Shown in pieces: positions 7,876 to 16,757 of a stretch of DNA of 64,000 nt (its first letter is position 1; each line of letters opens with the position of its first letter). A program made the translations under genes and the position numbers. The DNA is taken from assembly GCA_965234335.1 (NCBI GenBank), contig OZ248426.1, forward strand, positions 134,318 to 198,317, written 5' to 3'. This stretch comes from Leadbetterella lacustris. GTDB lineage: Bacteria; Bacteroidota; Bacteroidia; Cytophagales; Spirosomataceae. The notes under the pieces were generated by a model. That model searched no databases. It had not been told where the DNA came from and saw only the letters and a list, made by a program, of their open reading frames with translations.

Positions 7876-9336
7876 TCAAAAAAAACTAAAAACTTCACTC
7901 GTTGATTGATTATCAGGGAAAGTAAGTTCGGTAAAAACTACTTTACCACCATTGATGTAAACTTCCATTATCGATTTGTCCACCAAAATATCAAGCAGCA
8001 GCTTGTTGTTTTTAGGGAGTATCTTAGTGGTTTCTACACTTGAAAAACGTTTGTTAAAGTCTACTTTGCCTGACTTTGTTCTGTCCACTGAAAATATTTT
8101 TGTGGAGACGTCATAACTCAAGAGCAAATATTGGTTTTCATATTTTAACAGCTGTAAATCAAAACCTTTGGAGGAGGTCAGGTCAATGTCAACTATTAAT
8201 CGGTAAGAGTTTTGCGTTTTTTTACCGAGACTCGAGTTCAAAACGTAGTTTTTAGTCAAAGCCAAGGTTTCTGTTTTTACCTTGGAGTTAATAATAGGCT
8301 CTTGTTTAAGCTTAATCACACCATCTGTTGTATATAAGCTCAATTTTCTAGCTACCGAAAAACCACCTCTATAACCTTCACCTGCCGGAATGTCGTTGGC
8401 GTATTCCCAGTCGTTTGTCCAGCCAATTATTATCGGGTTTTTCTGTGTTTTAGGCAAATTATAGAATGGAATGGCGGCGTAAAAATCTTTGCCTTCGTCC
8501 AAATAGAATATTTCGTTTTGCTTCTGAGGTTTAAATGATTTTCCATCAAAATCGCCCACAAAATACTGCATGGCCAAATAAGCAGCTTGTCGATGCCCGC
8601 TTGAAATCATCAATACCCATTTTGAGTCTTTTGAATTTTCGACAGGTACTTTCACGAGCGATGGGCATTCCCAAATCTTAGTTGTATCGCCCTGTTTACC
8701 AAACTCGCTCATGAAGTCCCATTTTTTCAGGTCTTTAGAAGAATAAAATTGGACTATATATTCCAAAGGTTTCACCACCGTCATTATCCATTTTTTCTCA
8801 GACGGCCACCAGATTACATTCGGGTCACGGAAATTGGTGAGTCCAATATCCAAAACTGGATTTTTATTGAAATATTTCCAAGTGCGGCCTTTGTCTGAGC
8901 TGTACGCCAAGCTTTGGTGTTGTGCCAAATCCTGACTAGGTTTAGAAACATGAGAGGTAAAAACCGCCACCAAACCTTTTTTAAATCCTGCATTAAACAA
9001 TCCGGAGGTATTAAAACTATCAACCACTACGCAGCCCGAAAATATCATGGTCGTGCTTCCGTCTGGATTTTGAATTTCGGGCAAAGCCAGCGGCAGAGTT
9101 TCCCATCTTGCCAAATCCTTGCTAACGGCATGGCCCCAGCTCATGTGGCCCCATTTGTCGCCAAAGGGATTGTATTGATAAAACAAATGATATTCACCGT
9201 CGAGATAAACCAGTCCGTTGGGGTCATTTACCCAATTTTTGGGTGGGGTGTAGTGATAATTTGGCCGATAGGTCTGAGCAAAGGCATTGAGAAATGTTCC
9301 CATAAGAACAATAAATGCTAAAAAAATGATTTTCAT
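7876..9336 (-). CDS. GH32 fructan-degrading glycosidase (levanase/inulinase-like)
   Basis: Secreted glycoside hydrolase of family 32 that releases fructose from levan, inulin or sucrose. The 486-aa protein starts with a signal peptide ending NAFA/Q near residue 20. All three catalytic blocks are present: WVNDPNG with nucleophile Asp38, FRDPNV with the transition-state stabiliser Asp171, and WECPS with the acid/base Glu223; the fivefold beta-propeller is followed by a C-terminal beta-sandwich. It lies 21 bp downstream of a PfkB-type fructokinase-like gene on the same strand, which makes a compact fructose-polymer module: release outside, phosphorylation inside. No transporter is adjacent. Confidence 0.93.
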   Translation of the reverse strand: MKIIFLAFIVLMGTFLNAFAQTYRPNYHYTPPKNWVNDPNGLVYLDGEYHLFYQYNPFGDKWGHMSWGHAVSKDLARWETLPLALPEIQNPDGSTTMIFSGCVVVDSFNTSGLFNAGFKKGLVAVFTSHVSKPSQDLAQHQSLAYSSDKGRTWKYFNKNPVLDIGLTNFRDPNVIWWPSEKKWIMTVVKPLEYIVQFYSSKDLKKWDFMSEFGKQGDTTKIWECPSLVKVPVENSKDSKWVLMISSGHRQAAYLAMQYFVGDFDGKSFKPQKQNEIFYLDEGKDFYAAIPFYNLPKTQKNPIIIGWTNDWEYANDIPAGEGYRGGFSVARKLSLYTTDGVIKLKQEPIINSKVKTETLALTKNYVLNSSLGKKTQNSYRLIVDIDLTSSKGFDLQLLKYENQYLLLSYDVSTKIFSVDRTKSGKVDFNKRFSSVETTKILPKNNKLLLDILVDKSIMEVYINGGKVVFTELTFPDNQSTSEVFSFF

Positions 9337-9357
9337 GTTTTCTAAGGTAAAATTAAT

Positions 9358-10275
9358 TCATAATTGTTCGAACAACCGCCGAGCATCCTCCTTTTTAAAG
9401 AGCTGGGTGCCTTCATTCATGGTAGCAGCAGAGCCGCATGCTACACCCCATTTTAAAACGTCTGAGGCAGGCAGGTTTTGACTTAATGCCCACACCATGC
9501 CGCCTACCATACTATCTCCTGCACCTACTGTGCTTTTCTTCTCTACTTTTGGTGCGGCTACAAAGTAATTGTTGTTTTTATCAATAAGCATGGCTCCGTC
9601 GGGTCCCAGTGAAACTACCACAATCTCACAATTGTATTTTTCTATTATTGTTTTGGCCGCACTTTCCACTTGATTTGGCTCTAATTTTTCCAATCCTAAG
9701 AGTTTTGCTAATTCTTTGTGGTTGGGTTTTATTAAGTATGCTCCATTTTCAAGGGCGAACTTTAATGCATCACCAGAAGTATCTACCACAATTTTAGGTT
9801 TCTTTTCGCCAAAAACTTCAGCAATTCGTTTAAAAATTAAGGACGATAGGTTTTCGGGCAAACTTCCACTTACTACCAATATTTGAGGATTTTGTTTTTT
9901 GACCTTCTCCAAAATTTGTTCAAACTCCTCCAGTTTCAGTTCAGGGCTTGGCATTCCGAATCGGTATTGGGAATTGGTATTGGTATCTACCGCTATAAAG
10001 TTTTCTCTTGTCCAAGCTTTGGACTCCACTATATCAAATACAATTCCTTCTTTTTTTAATAAGTCTTTCAATAAATCGCCAATGGATCCACCAGCGGGGA
10101 AAAACGCTGTGGATTTGCCTCCCAAGCGATGAATGGCTTTAGAAACGTTTATGCCGCCACCACCAGCATCATAAACAGGCTGCTCACATCTGATTTTGTG
10201 TTCCGCTACTAAACCTTCAAACTTTGTGTTTTTGTCAACAGCTGGGTTTATGGTGAGGGTTACTATTTGGGACAT
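9358..10275 (-). CDS. PfkB-family sugar kinase (1-phosphofructokinase / Pfk-2-like)
   Basis: Cytoplasmic ribokinase-fold kinase, 305 aa. The N-terminal TLTINPAVD and DAGGGGINVSKAIHRLGG match the 1-phosphofructokinase/6-phosphofructokinase-2/tagatose-6-phosphate kinase subgroup; the ATP-site motif GAGDSMVGGM near residue 251 contains the catalytic base Asp254. Placement directly upstream of the GH32 gene suggests that it phosphorylates fructose or fructose phosphate derived from fructan. Which phosphate position it uses cannot be read from sequence alone. A terminator of fabI lies upstream of its start, so it has its own promoter. Confidence 0.9.
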   Translation of the reverse strand: MSQIVTLTINPAVDKNTKFEGLVAEHKIRCEQPVYDAGGGGINVSKAIHRLGGKSTAFFPAGGSIGDLLKDLLKKEGIVFDIVESKAWTRENFIAVDTNTNSQYRFGMPSPELKLEEFEQILEKVKKQNPQILVVSGSLPENLSSLIFKRIAEVFGEKKPKIVVDTSGDALKFALENGAYLIKPNHKELAKLLGLEKLEPNQVESAAKTIIEKYNCEIVVVSLGPDGAMLIDKNNNYFVAAPKVEKKSTVGAGDSMVGGMVWALSQNLPASDVLKWGVACGSAATMNEGTQLFKKEDARRLFEQL

Positions 10276-10301
10276 ATTCCTAGATAATTTTAAAATAAAA
10301 A

Positions 10302-10324
10302 AACACCTGACTGGGCCAGGTGTT
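10302..10324 (-). terminator. Rho-independent terminator of fabI
   Basis: Stem AACACCTG/CAGGTGTT with a 7-base loop, followed on the minus strand by a T-rich run. It separates fabI from the downstream kinase gene. Confidence 0.85.
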
Positions 10325-10352
10325 CAAATATAATACTAAATGTTGTTCTTTC

Positions 10353-11171
10353 TTATTCCGTAGGCTTGATCATTTCCAACAATTCAGCTGAGACTCCAGT
10401 CATAGAGTAACCTCCATCGTGGAAAAGGTTCTGCATGGTTACCATTTTCGTAAAATCAGAGAATAGTGTTAATACATAATCTGCACAGGCATCAGCCGAA
10501 GCATTACCAAGTGGAGACATTTTCTCGGCAAATTCATAGAAAGAATCAAATCCGGCTATACCACCACCTGCACGAGTTTTGGTTGGCGACTGCGAAACGG
10601 TGTTAACTCTTACATTTTTCAATTTTCCGTATCTGTATCCATAACTTCTAGCTATAGACTCTAGCATAGCTTTGGCATCTGCCATGTCACTGTAGAACGA
10701 GAAGGTTCTTTGAGCTGCCATGTAAGTCAATGCTACCACAGAACCCCACTCATTGATAGCGTCCATTTTTTCGGCAGTCTGCAAAAACTTATGGAATGAC
10801 ATGGCCGAAATATCCACACTTTGTTTGTAAAAATCATAATTTAAATCACCATAAGCCCTTCCTTTACGTACGTTTGGCGACATGCCAATTGAATGTAAAA
10901 CGAAATCAACCTTTCCACCCAAAGCATCCATTGACTTGGAATAAAGGTTCTCGATATCTTCTACACTTGTAGCATCAGCTGGGATTATTTCAGCTTCGCA
11001 AATCTCAGCCAACTTATTGATTTCACCCATTCTCATTGCTATTGGAGCGTTGGTGAGTGTAAATATTGCCCCTTCTTCTTTTGCTTTCAATGCCACTTTC
11101 CATGCGATAGAGTTCTCGTCTAAAGCACCTGATATGATACCTTTCTTACCTTTTAGTAATCCGTATGCCAT
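10353..11171 (-). CDS. fabI: Enoyl-[acyl-carrier-protein] reductase (NADH), FabI type
   Basis: Catalyses the last, NAD(P)H-dependent reduction step of each fatty-acid elongation cycle; cytoplasmic and normally essential. The 272-aa protein shows the divergent SDR pattern of FabI: GIISGALDENSIAW at the nucleotide site, Tyr160-x6-Lys167 (YSDMADAK) as catalytic pair, and the substrate loop NTVSQSPTKTRAGGGI. The C-terminal HDGGYSMTGVS is typical of FabI. It has its own strong terminator. The divergent gene on the other side is the SNF2 helicase, so the interval 11172-11360 should hold promoters in both directions. Confidence 0.97.
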   Translation of the reverse strand: MAYGLLKGKKGIISGALDENSIAWKVALKAKEEGAIFTLTNAPIAMRMGEINKLAEICEAEIIPADATSVEDIENLYSKSMDALGGKVDFVLHSIGMSPNVRKGRAYGDLNYDFYKQSVDISAMSFHKFLQTAEKMDAINEWGSVVALTYMAAQRTFSFYSDMADAKAMLESIARSYGYRYGKLKNVRVNTVSQSPTKTRAGGGIAGFDSFYEFAEKMSPLGNASADACADYVLTLFSDFTKMVTMQNLFHDGGYSMTGVSAELLEMIKPTE

Positions 11172-11360
11172 AATATTGGTTGGTTTGTTCGGTTTATATT
11201 TTTAAATAACGAAGTACAAAATTAAGACATTTTTTTGATTTGCTTGCTAAAATTACTTCAAACCAGTTCTTCTGTTGCAATGTGGATATGTTTCGAAATG
11301 TTTTTTTTGTCAAGAAAAGTCAAACTATTACATTTGATTCCATTTTTTGAATTCAAACTG

Positions 11361-14291
11361 ATGATTGTATCGCCAACAGAGCCATTTAAAATAATTTACA
11401 GTCTTTACGAACACGAGTATTTCGGCTTTCTGTTAGAATCCTACGTGGTGCAGCTCAATTCACGAGGAGAGGTTACTTTTCAAACACAGAACATTTCGTC
11501 AAAAAACATATCCGACTTTGCATCAGGCCTCGAAGACGACGACTTTGAGCTTGTAAAACTGACAGACAGTATTCAGCAAGACGTAATTTTAAAGAAATTC
11601 AATACCAAAAAAATATCTGCGGAGGATTTTTTCAAGAAGTATTTTCATTCTGAAAAAGGTGATAAGTTGCTTATAGACAGCATTTTTTCGTATCTAGAAA
11701 ACTACAAAAGGGAGATTTTTTCGAGGATAAAAACCAAGAACCTGTTTATTATGGGCAGCGATGGTGTGGCCACTTGGAAGGAGATAGAAATCATGAAAGA
11801 ACCCGCCAAGGCGTACTTTCATTTTGACAGGCAAGAGGACCAAACGGTGTACTATCCAATCATAAAGTGCGGGGAAGAAAAAGTAAAGTTTCAGTTCAAA
11901 AACGCCTACATCATCAACGACTTGCCTGCCTGCATGTTGATAGACACCAAGTTGTATATTTTCGATAATTTTGCGGATGGAAGGAAACTAAAACCCTTTT
12001 TGAATAAGCCTAATATTATTATCCCTAAAAAAATAGAAGATACTTATTATAAGAAATTTATAGTGCCTTTGGTGGCCAATTTCAATGTTTTTGCAAAAGG
12101 TTTTGAGATACTGCAAGAAAAAGAGGAAATGCAAGCTCAATTGTTGGTTTCAGAGATGAAATCTCAGGGTATTGCGGCTAGTTTGTTTGAAAAAAACATA
12201 AATGCGAGCAATGAGGAGGAGAGTAAATTTTACTTTGAACTTTCGTTCCAATACGGCAAATACAATTTCAAATACGATAATTTCAGTGCTCCGGCCTATG
12301 TTTTTTTGGAGAAAAAAGAGGAGTCTTGGGTTTTTTACAAAATCAAAAAGAATTTAGAAAAAGAAAAAAAAACCATGCTTTTCATTAAAAATCTCAATTT
12401 AGATTTAAGAAATGGACGCATAACCAAACCTAAAATTGAGGCCATAGAGTGGTTTCAGAATAATGCCTTAAATCTGCAAGAAGCTGAGATAGAAATAAAG
12501 CAAAATACTGAGAATTCTGTGAAGTATTTTCTAGGTTATTCTAAACTCGAAATACTGATCGAAGAAAACCGTGACTGGTTCGATATCAAAGCCTTGGTGC
12601 AGTTTGGTGAATACAAAATACCGTTCGTGAAACTCCGGAATTATATCCTCAACAATATCCGCGAGTTTGAGTTACCCAACGGACAGATGGCTATGATTCC
12701 TGCCGAATGGTTTAGTAAATACTCTGAACTGTTTGAAAATTTGGAGGTTGAAGACGAGGAAAAAGGTCGTTTGAAAAAACATCATGTTGGCATTATTAAT
12801 TATTTAGAAGAAGATGGGTTGGCCGTAACGGTAATGAACCGCAAACTTCAGGGGCTTAAAAACTTTGAGGAAATTGAAGAAGTAGAACTTCCTAATAACT
12901 TCAAGGGTAGTCTAAGGCCTTATCAGAAAGCGGGTTATGATTGGTTACACTTCCTAAAAAAATTCAAATTCGGTGGTTGTTTGGCCGACGATATGGGACT
13001 TGGAAAAACTGTAACAACGCTAGCGTTTTTGCAAAAACTAAAAGAGGATAAACCGGAAAATCCGAGTATTCTGGTCATGCCAACTTCGCTGATTTATAAC
13101 TGGCAAAAAGAAGCGACTAAGTTTACTCCCAAATTGAAAATCTTGATTCATTTTGGTCAAAATAGACATAAAGATGCTAGAGCTTTCGAGAGTTTTGACC
13201 TTATTATCTGTTCGTATGGTGTGCTAAGATTGGATATTGATTTCTTGAAAAATTATAGATTTAACTATGCTATTTTAGACGAATCACAGGCGATAAAAAA
13301 CCCAAGTTCTTTGATTTTTAGGTCGGTGATACAGCTAAATACTGAAAATAGGCTTATTTTGACAGGTACACCACTCGAAAACAGCAGTATGGATTTGTGG
13401 TCACAGATGAGTTTTATCAATCCTGGTTTATTGGGGTCGTTGCAGTACTTCAGAGATAATTTCCAGAATCCTATAGAAAAGCAAAAAGACGAAGAAACGC
13501 TGAAAAAACTTTTTTCACGCATAAAGCCATTTATGCTCAGAAGGCATAAAAAACAAGTAGCTAAAGACTTGCCTGAAAAAATAGAGAGTATTCAATACTG
13601 TCAGATGTCAGAGGAGCAGGAAAAATTGTATGAGGAAACCAAGGCGTTTATACGTAATCAACTCTTGAGCGAGGTGGGAGTTGGGGGCATTAAAAAATCG
13701 AGTATTTTGGTTTTACAGGGTCTTACTAAACTTCGTCAGTTGGCCAATAACCCTTTGATGGTGGACGAGCATTATAAGGGTGACTCAGGCAAAGATAGAG
13801 ATGTAATGCATAAGCTGTTAGATGTGGTGAAGGAAGGGTACAAGACACTGGTTTTTAGTCAGTTTGTAAAACATCTTTCACTTATAGCAAAGAAACTGGA
13901 CGAACAAAATATTCCTTATTTGTATCTAGACGGTTCCACAAAAAACCGTATGGAATTAGTAGAGCAATTCCAGAACGAAGACCGCGAAAAGGTTTTTTTG
14001 ATATCGTTAAAAGCTGGTGGCGTTGGTCTAAATCTTACCGCAGCCGAGTATGTGTTTATGCTGGATCCGTGGTGGAATCCAGCTATAGAAGCCCAAGCCG
14101 TGGACAGAGCCCACCGAATAGGACAAACTAATACAGTTTTAAGTTATAAATTTATTACAAAAAATACGGTCGAAGAAAAAATATTGGACTTGCAAAATGC
14201 TAAAAAACAACTTTTTAACGACCTCATAACAGCCGAGGAAGGATTTATGAAATCGCTTTCTGAGAAAGATATTTTGTCTCTGCTGGAGTAA
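11361..14291 (+). CDS. SNF2-family DNA-dependent ATPase/helicase
   Basis: A 976-aa Snf2/Swi2-type translocase. Motif I LADDMGLGKT, motif II DESQ in AILDESQAIKNP, motif III LTGTPLENSSMDLW, and motifs V and VI in ISLKAGGVGLNL and QAVDRAHRIGQT form a complete two-lobe motor in the C-terminal half. The roughly 500-residue N-terminal half is lysine/glutamate-rich and unrecognised, typical of bacterial HepA-like proteins. I chose ATG 11361 (MIVSPTEPFKIIYSLYEHEY), where conserved-looking sequence begins; an upstream ATG at 11235 would add 42 hydrophobic, poorly plausible residues. Role is probably in transcription recycling or DNA repair; it stands alone, with no methylase or nuclease partner that would suggest defence. 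Confidence 0.93.
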   Translation: MIVSPTEPFKIIYSLYEHEYFGFLLESYVVQLNSRGEVTFQTQNISSKNISDFASGLEDDDFELVKLTDSIQQDVILKKFNTKKISAEDFFKKYFHSEKGDKLLIDSIFSYLENYKREIFSRIKTKNLFIMGSDGVATWKEIEIMKEPAKAYFHFDRQEDQTVYYPIIKCGEEKVKFQFKNAYIINDLPACMLIDTKLYIFDNFADGRKLKPFLNKPNIIIPKKIEDTYYKKFIVPLVANFNVFAKGFEILQEKEEMQAQLLVSEMKSQGIAASLFEKNINASNEEESKFYFELSFQYGKYNFKYDNFSAPAYVFLEKKEESWVFYKIKKNLEKEKKTMLFIKNLNLDLRNGRITKPKIEAIEWFQNNALNLQEAEIEIKQNTENSVKYFLGYSKLEILIEENRDWFDIKALVQFGEYKIPFVKLRNYILNNIREFELPNGQMAMIPAEWFSKYSELFENLEVEDEEKGRLKKHHVGIINYLEEDGLAVTVMNRKLQGLKNFEEIEEVELPNNFKGSLRPYQKAGYDWLHFLKKFKFGGCLADDMGLGKTVTTLAFLQKLKEDKPENPSILVMPTSLIYNWQKEATKFTPKLKILIHFGQNRHKDARAFESFDLIICSYGVLRLDIDFLKNYRFNYAILDESQAIKNPSSLIFRSVIQLNTENRLILTGTPLENSSMDLWSQMSFINPGLLGSLQYFRDNFQNPIEKQKDEETLKKLFSRIKPFMLRRHKKQVAKDLPEKIESIQYCQMSEEQEKLYEETKAFIRNQLLSEVGVGGIKKSSILVLQGLTKLRQLANNPLMVDEHYKGDSGKDRDVMHKLLDVVKEGYKTLVFSQFVKHLSLIAKKLDEQNIPYLYLDGSTKNRMELVEQFQNEDREKVFLISLKAGGVGLNLTAAEYVFMLDPWWNPAIEAQAVDRAHRIGQTNTVLSYKFITKNTVEEKILDLQNAKKQLFNDLITAEEGFMKSLSEKDILSLLE

Positions 14292-14292
14292 C

Positions 14293-15531
14293 TCAAATCA
14301 AAAACTCAAACAAATCGGGCTTATCGTTGATGTAGGTAAACTGTACATTAGATTTTTCAAGACACTTGATGAGGGCCGGAAATTCTTCTTTCTTCAACAA
14401 CTCTATTTCCGTAAAAGCTGGTCCTCTTTCTCGGGAGGTTTTCTTTGAATATTCAAAAAACACGATGTCGACAGTTGGCCCCAACACAAATTCCAAAAAT
14501 TCTTTCATGGCTCCAGACCTCTGCAAAAACTTGATAATAAAATAGTGCTTCAAGCCCTCAAAAAGCAAGGAACGTTCTTTTATCTCTTCCGTCCGTGTAA
14601 TGTCATTATTTCCCCCACCGACAATGCAAACTACGTTTTTGCCTTTTATTTTGTCTTCTATGCTATCCAATGCCGACACGCTCAAAACCCCAGCGGGTTC
14701 TGCCACTATGGCTTCTTCATTGTAAAGTTGCAAAATAGTTGAGCCTATTTTGCCTTCGGGTATAAGCAGTATAACATCTAGTTTATCCTTTACTATTTCA
14801 TAAGTCAAGGTCCTGCTTTTTTAACAGCTGCACCATCTACATGCTCCAAAGGCGTCACTTTTCCATTGTCTATGGACACTTTCCTCGAAGGCGAGCCCAA
14901 CGGTTCTATACCAACAAGTTTGGTTTTCTGACTTAAATTCTTGAAAACGGTGCTAACACCAGCGGCCAAGCCACTCCCAACGATGGCAAAAAGCAAATAA
15001 TCTATTCTAAAATCAGTAACTTTGAATATTTCTAAGCCAACAGTTACTTGGCCTTCCATCACTTGTAAATCATCAAATGGCTGGACTAATATTCCGCCGT
15101 GTTCTTTTACATATATTTGAGCGGCATCGAACGAATCATCATGCATATCTCTTGTTAATATGACATCAACCCATTCTTTCCCAAATATTTTGACTTGTTT
15201 GATTTGTTGTGCAGGAGTATTAGTTGGCATAAAAATATTGCCTTTTACGCCCATTTTTCTACAAGTATAAGCTAAACCTGTTCATGATTTCCGACACTTA
15301 CTCACAACACGACTTTTGCTAAGTCTTCAGCAGACATGGAGGCCATTTTGTTATACGCTCCTCTGATTTTGTATGACCTCACCACCTGCAGCTCCTCCTT
15401 TTCAGATAAATATTGGCCTTGTAACTCTAAGAAAGTTTTTGATTAAACATCAAAGGAGTACTTAACGCCACGTTTTTAAGCCTAGTGGCCGCCGCGTAAA
15501 TGTTTTCTAGTTCTATGCTATTGTTCCTGGG
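14293..15531 (-). pseudogene. ilvA: Threonine dehydratase (ilvA), multiply frameshifted
   Basis: Remains of the PLP enzyme that makes 2-oxobutanoate for isoleucine synthesis. Read on the minus strand: IYAAATRLKNVALSTPLMFN, then a frame change near 15428; LSEKEELQVVRSYKIRGAYN, which holds the PLP lysine, then an in-frame TGA at 15304; NHEQV and a further shift near 15273; GVKGNIFMPTNTP to DGAAVKKAGP; a last shift near 14806; then TYEIVKD to the C-terminus KPDLFEFLI with the regulatory domain. At least three frameshifts plus a stop. The PLP glycine loop is also changed to VGSGLA (usually GGGGLA). Start uncertain because the first codons are damaged. The sections still resemble IlvA closely, so inactivation looks fairly recent. 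Confidence 0.9.
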
Positions 15532-15664
15532 TCAACGCTTGTATTGTTGATGAAACATTAATTAAATCTATAAAATTTATGATTCTTAAAGATTATTTGT
15601 TTGAAAATTACCGTGCAACCTTTGCCATAAAAATGCATCTTTCAGGAAAAACTAAGTTATAAAT

Positions 15665-16684
15665 ATGAAAAAGTATCACATTGTTATTTTCCTGAGCTTG
15701 GCCACTAGTTTTTGTTTGGCCCAAAACAAAGAACCGTTTACCACAAAAAAATTCACTGGTGTAAACATCCAAAATGTTAAAGTAAATACTTCTGGAGGGG
15801 GCATTAAAGTAACCGGAACATCGGGTAAAGACGCTGAGGTGAAGGTTTTTGTCATCCCCAACAACTGGAACAAAACCGCTTCGAAGAGTGAAATTGAAGA
15901 AGAAATGAAAAATTATATTCTCGAAATGGAGTACAAAGACGGCTCAATCATTTGTGTAGCCAAACCCAAAAATCCTGAAATGAAAAGGCATAAACTTTCT
16001 ATTGGTTTTGAGGTATATTCACCTTCAAAAGTGGATGTAAATTTGGCCACAGCGGGTGGTGGAATAACCTTGGATAATCTCGAAGGAGACTTGTACTTCC
16101 AAACTAGCGGAGGCGGTATTACGGTATCGAAACTCATAGGTAAAGTGAATGGTAAAACCAGCGGTGGAGGAATAAAAATGACCGATTCTGACGGTTTTAT
16201 AACTATGAAAACCAGTGGCGGTGGAATATCAGCAAAAAACTCAAAGGGAAATATCGACTTGTCAACTTCGGGTGGTGGAATAGAACTCAGTCAGCTCAAA
16301 GGAAGCATAAAAGCCCACACAAGTGGTGGAGGAATTGACTCAGAAGATATAAAAGGAAGCCTAGATGTTTCTACATCTGGCGGTAGCATAGGTTTGAGTA
16401 AAATAAGTGGTGATGTGATTGCCAGAACCTCGGGTGGTGGAATAGACGCCAATATTGTGAAATTGGGTAAAATATTGAGACTAAGCACAAGTGCTGGTAA
16501 TATTCACGCAAACATACCTTTTTCAGAAGGCATGGACTTGGATATCAAAGGCAATAGAATAAAAAGTGATAAACTCTCCAAAGTTTCTTCAAACCTAAGC
16601 TCGGGTAGAGTAAAAGGGAGAGTAAATGGCGGTGGTACAGAAGTAACCATGACTGCCTCATCAGGTACTATTTTTGTGGAATAA
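15665..16684 (+). CDS. Secreted DUF4097-type beta-repeat protein
   Basis: A 339-aa protein with a signal peptide ending CLA/Q. From about residue 35 to 265 it is built from repeats of roughly 21 residues with the core TSGGGI, followed by a variable strand and a G-x-I turn, the pattern of the DUF4097 / putative auto-transporter adhesin head families, which form a right-handed beta-helix or solenoid. At least seven clear copies are present. Function in this family is unknown; surface or periplasmic location is inferred from the signal peptide. It is a single gene followed by a strong terminator shared with the convergent anti-sigma/beta-barrel gene. Confidence 0.8.
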   Translation: MKKYHIVIFLSLATSFCLAQNKEPFTTKKFTGVNIQNVKVNTSGGGIKVTGTSGKDAEVKVFVIPNNWNKTASKSEIEEEMKNYILEMEYKDGSIICVAKPKNPEMKRHKLSIGFEVYSPSKVDVNLATAGGGITLDNLEGDLYFQTSGGGITVSKLIGKVNGKTSGGGIKMTDSDGFITMKTSGGGISAKNSKGNIDLSTSGGGIELSQLKGSIKAHTSGGGIDSEDIKGSLDVSTSGGSIGLSKISGDVIARTSGGGIDANIVKLGKILRLSTSAGNIHANIPFSEGMDLDIKGNRIKSDKLSKVSSNLSSGRVKGRVNGGGTEVTMTASSGTIFVE

Positions 16685-16704
16685 TTGGCGTTTTTTGAAT
16701 AAAT

Positions 16705-16738
16705 AAAGGGCGAGGATTCTAAGAATTCTCGCCCTTTC
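16705..16738. terminator. Bidirectional terminator between convergent genes
   Basis: Near-perfect 13-bp stem GGGCGAGGATTCT/AGAATTCTCGCCC with one mismatch and flanking A and T runs. It lies between the DUF4097 gene and the beta-barrel gene. Confidence 0.85.
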
Positions 16739-16757
16739 TTATATTGTTTTGGCAGTT

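Noticed and set aside
11235..11360. Upstream extension of the SNF2 gene
   Set aside because: The 42 extra residues are hydrophobic and unlike the family; ATG 11361 fits better.
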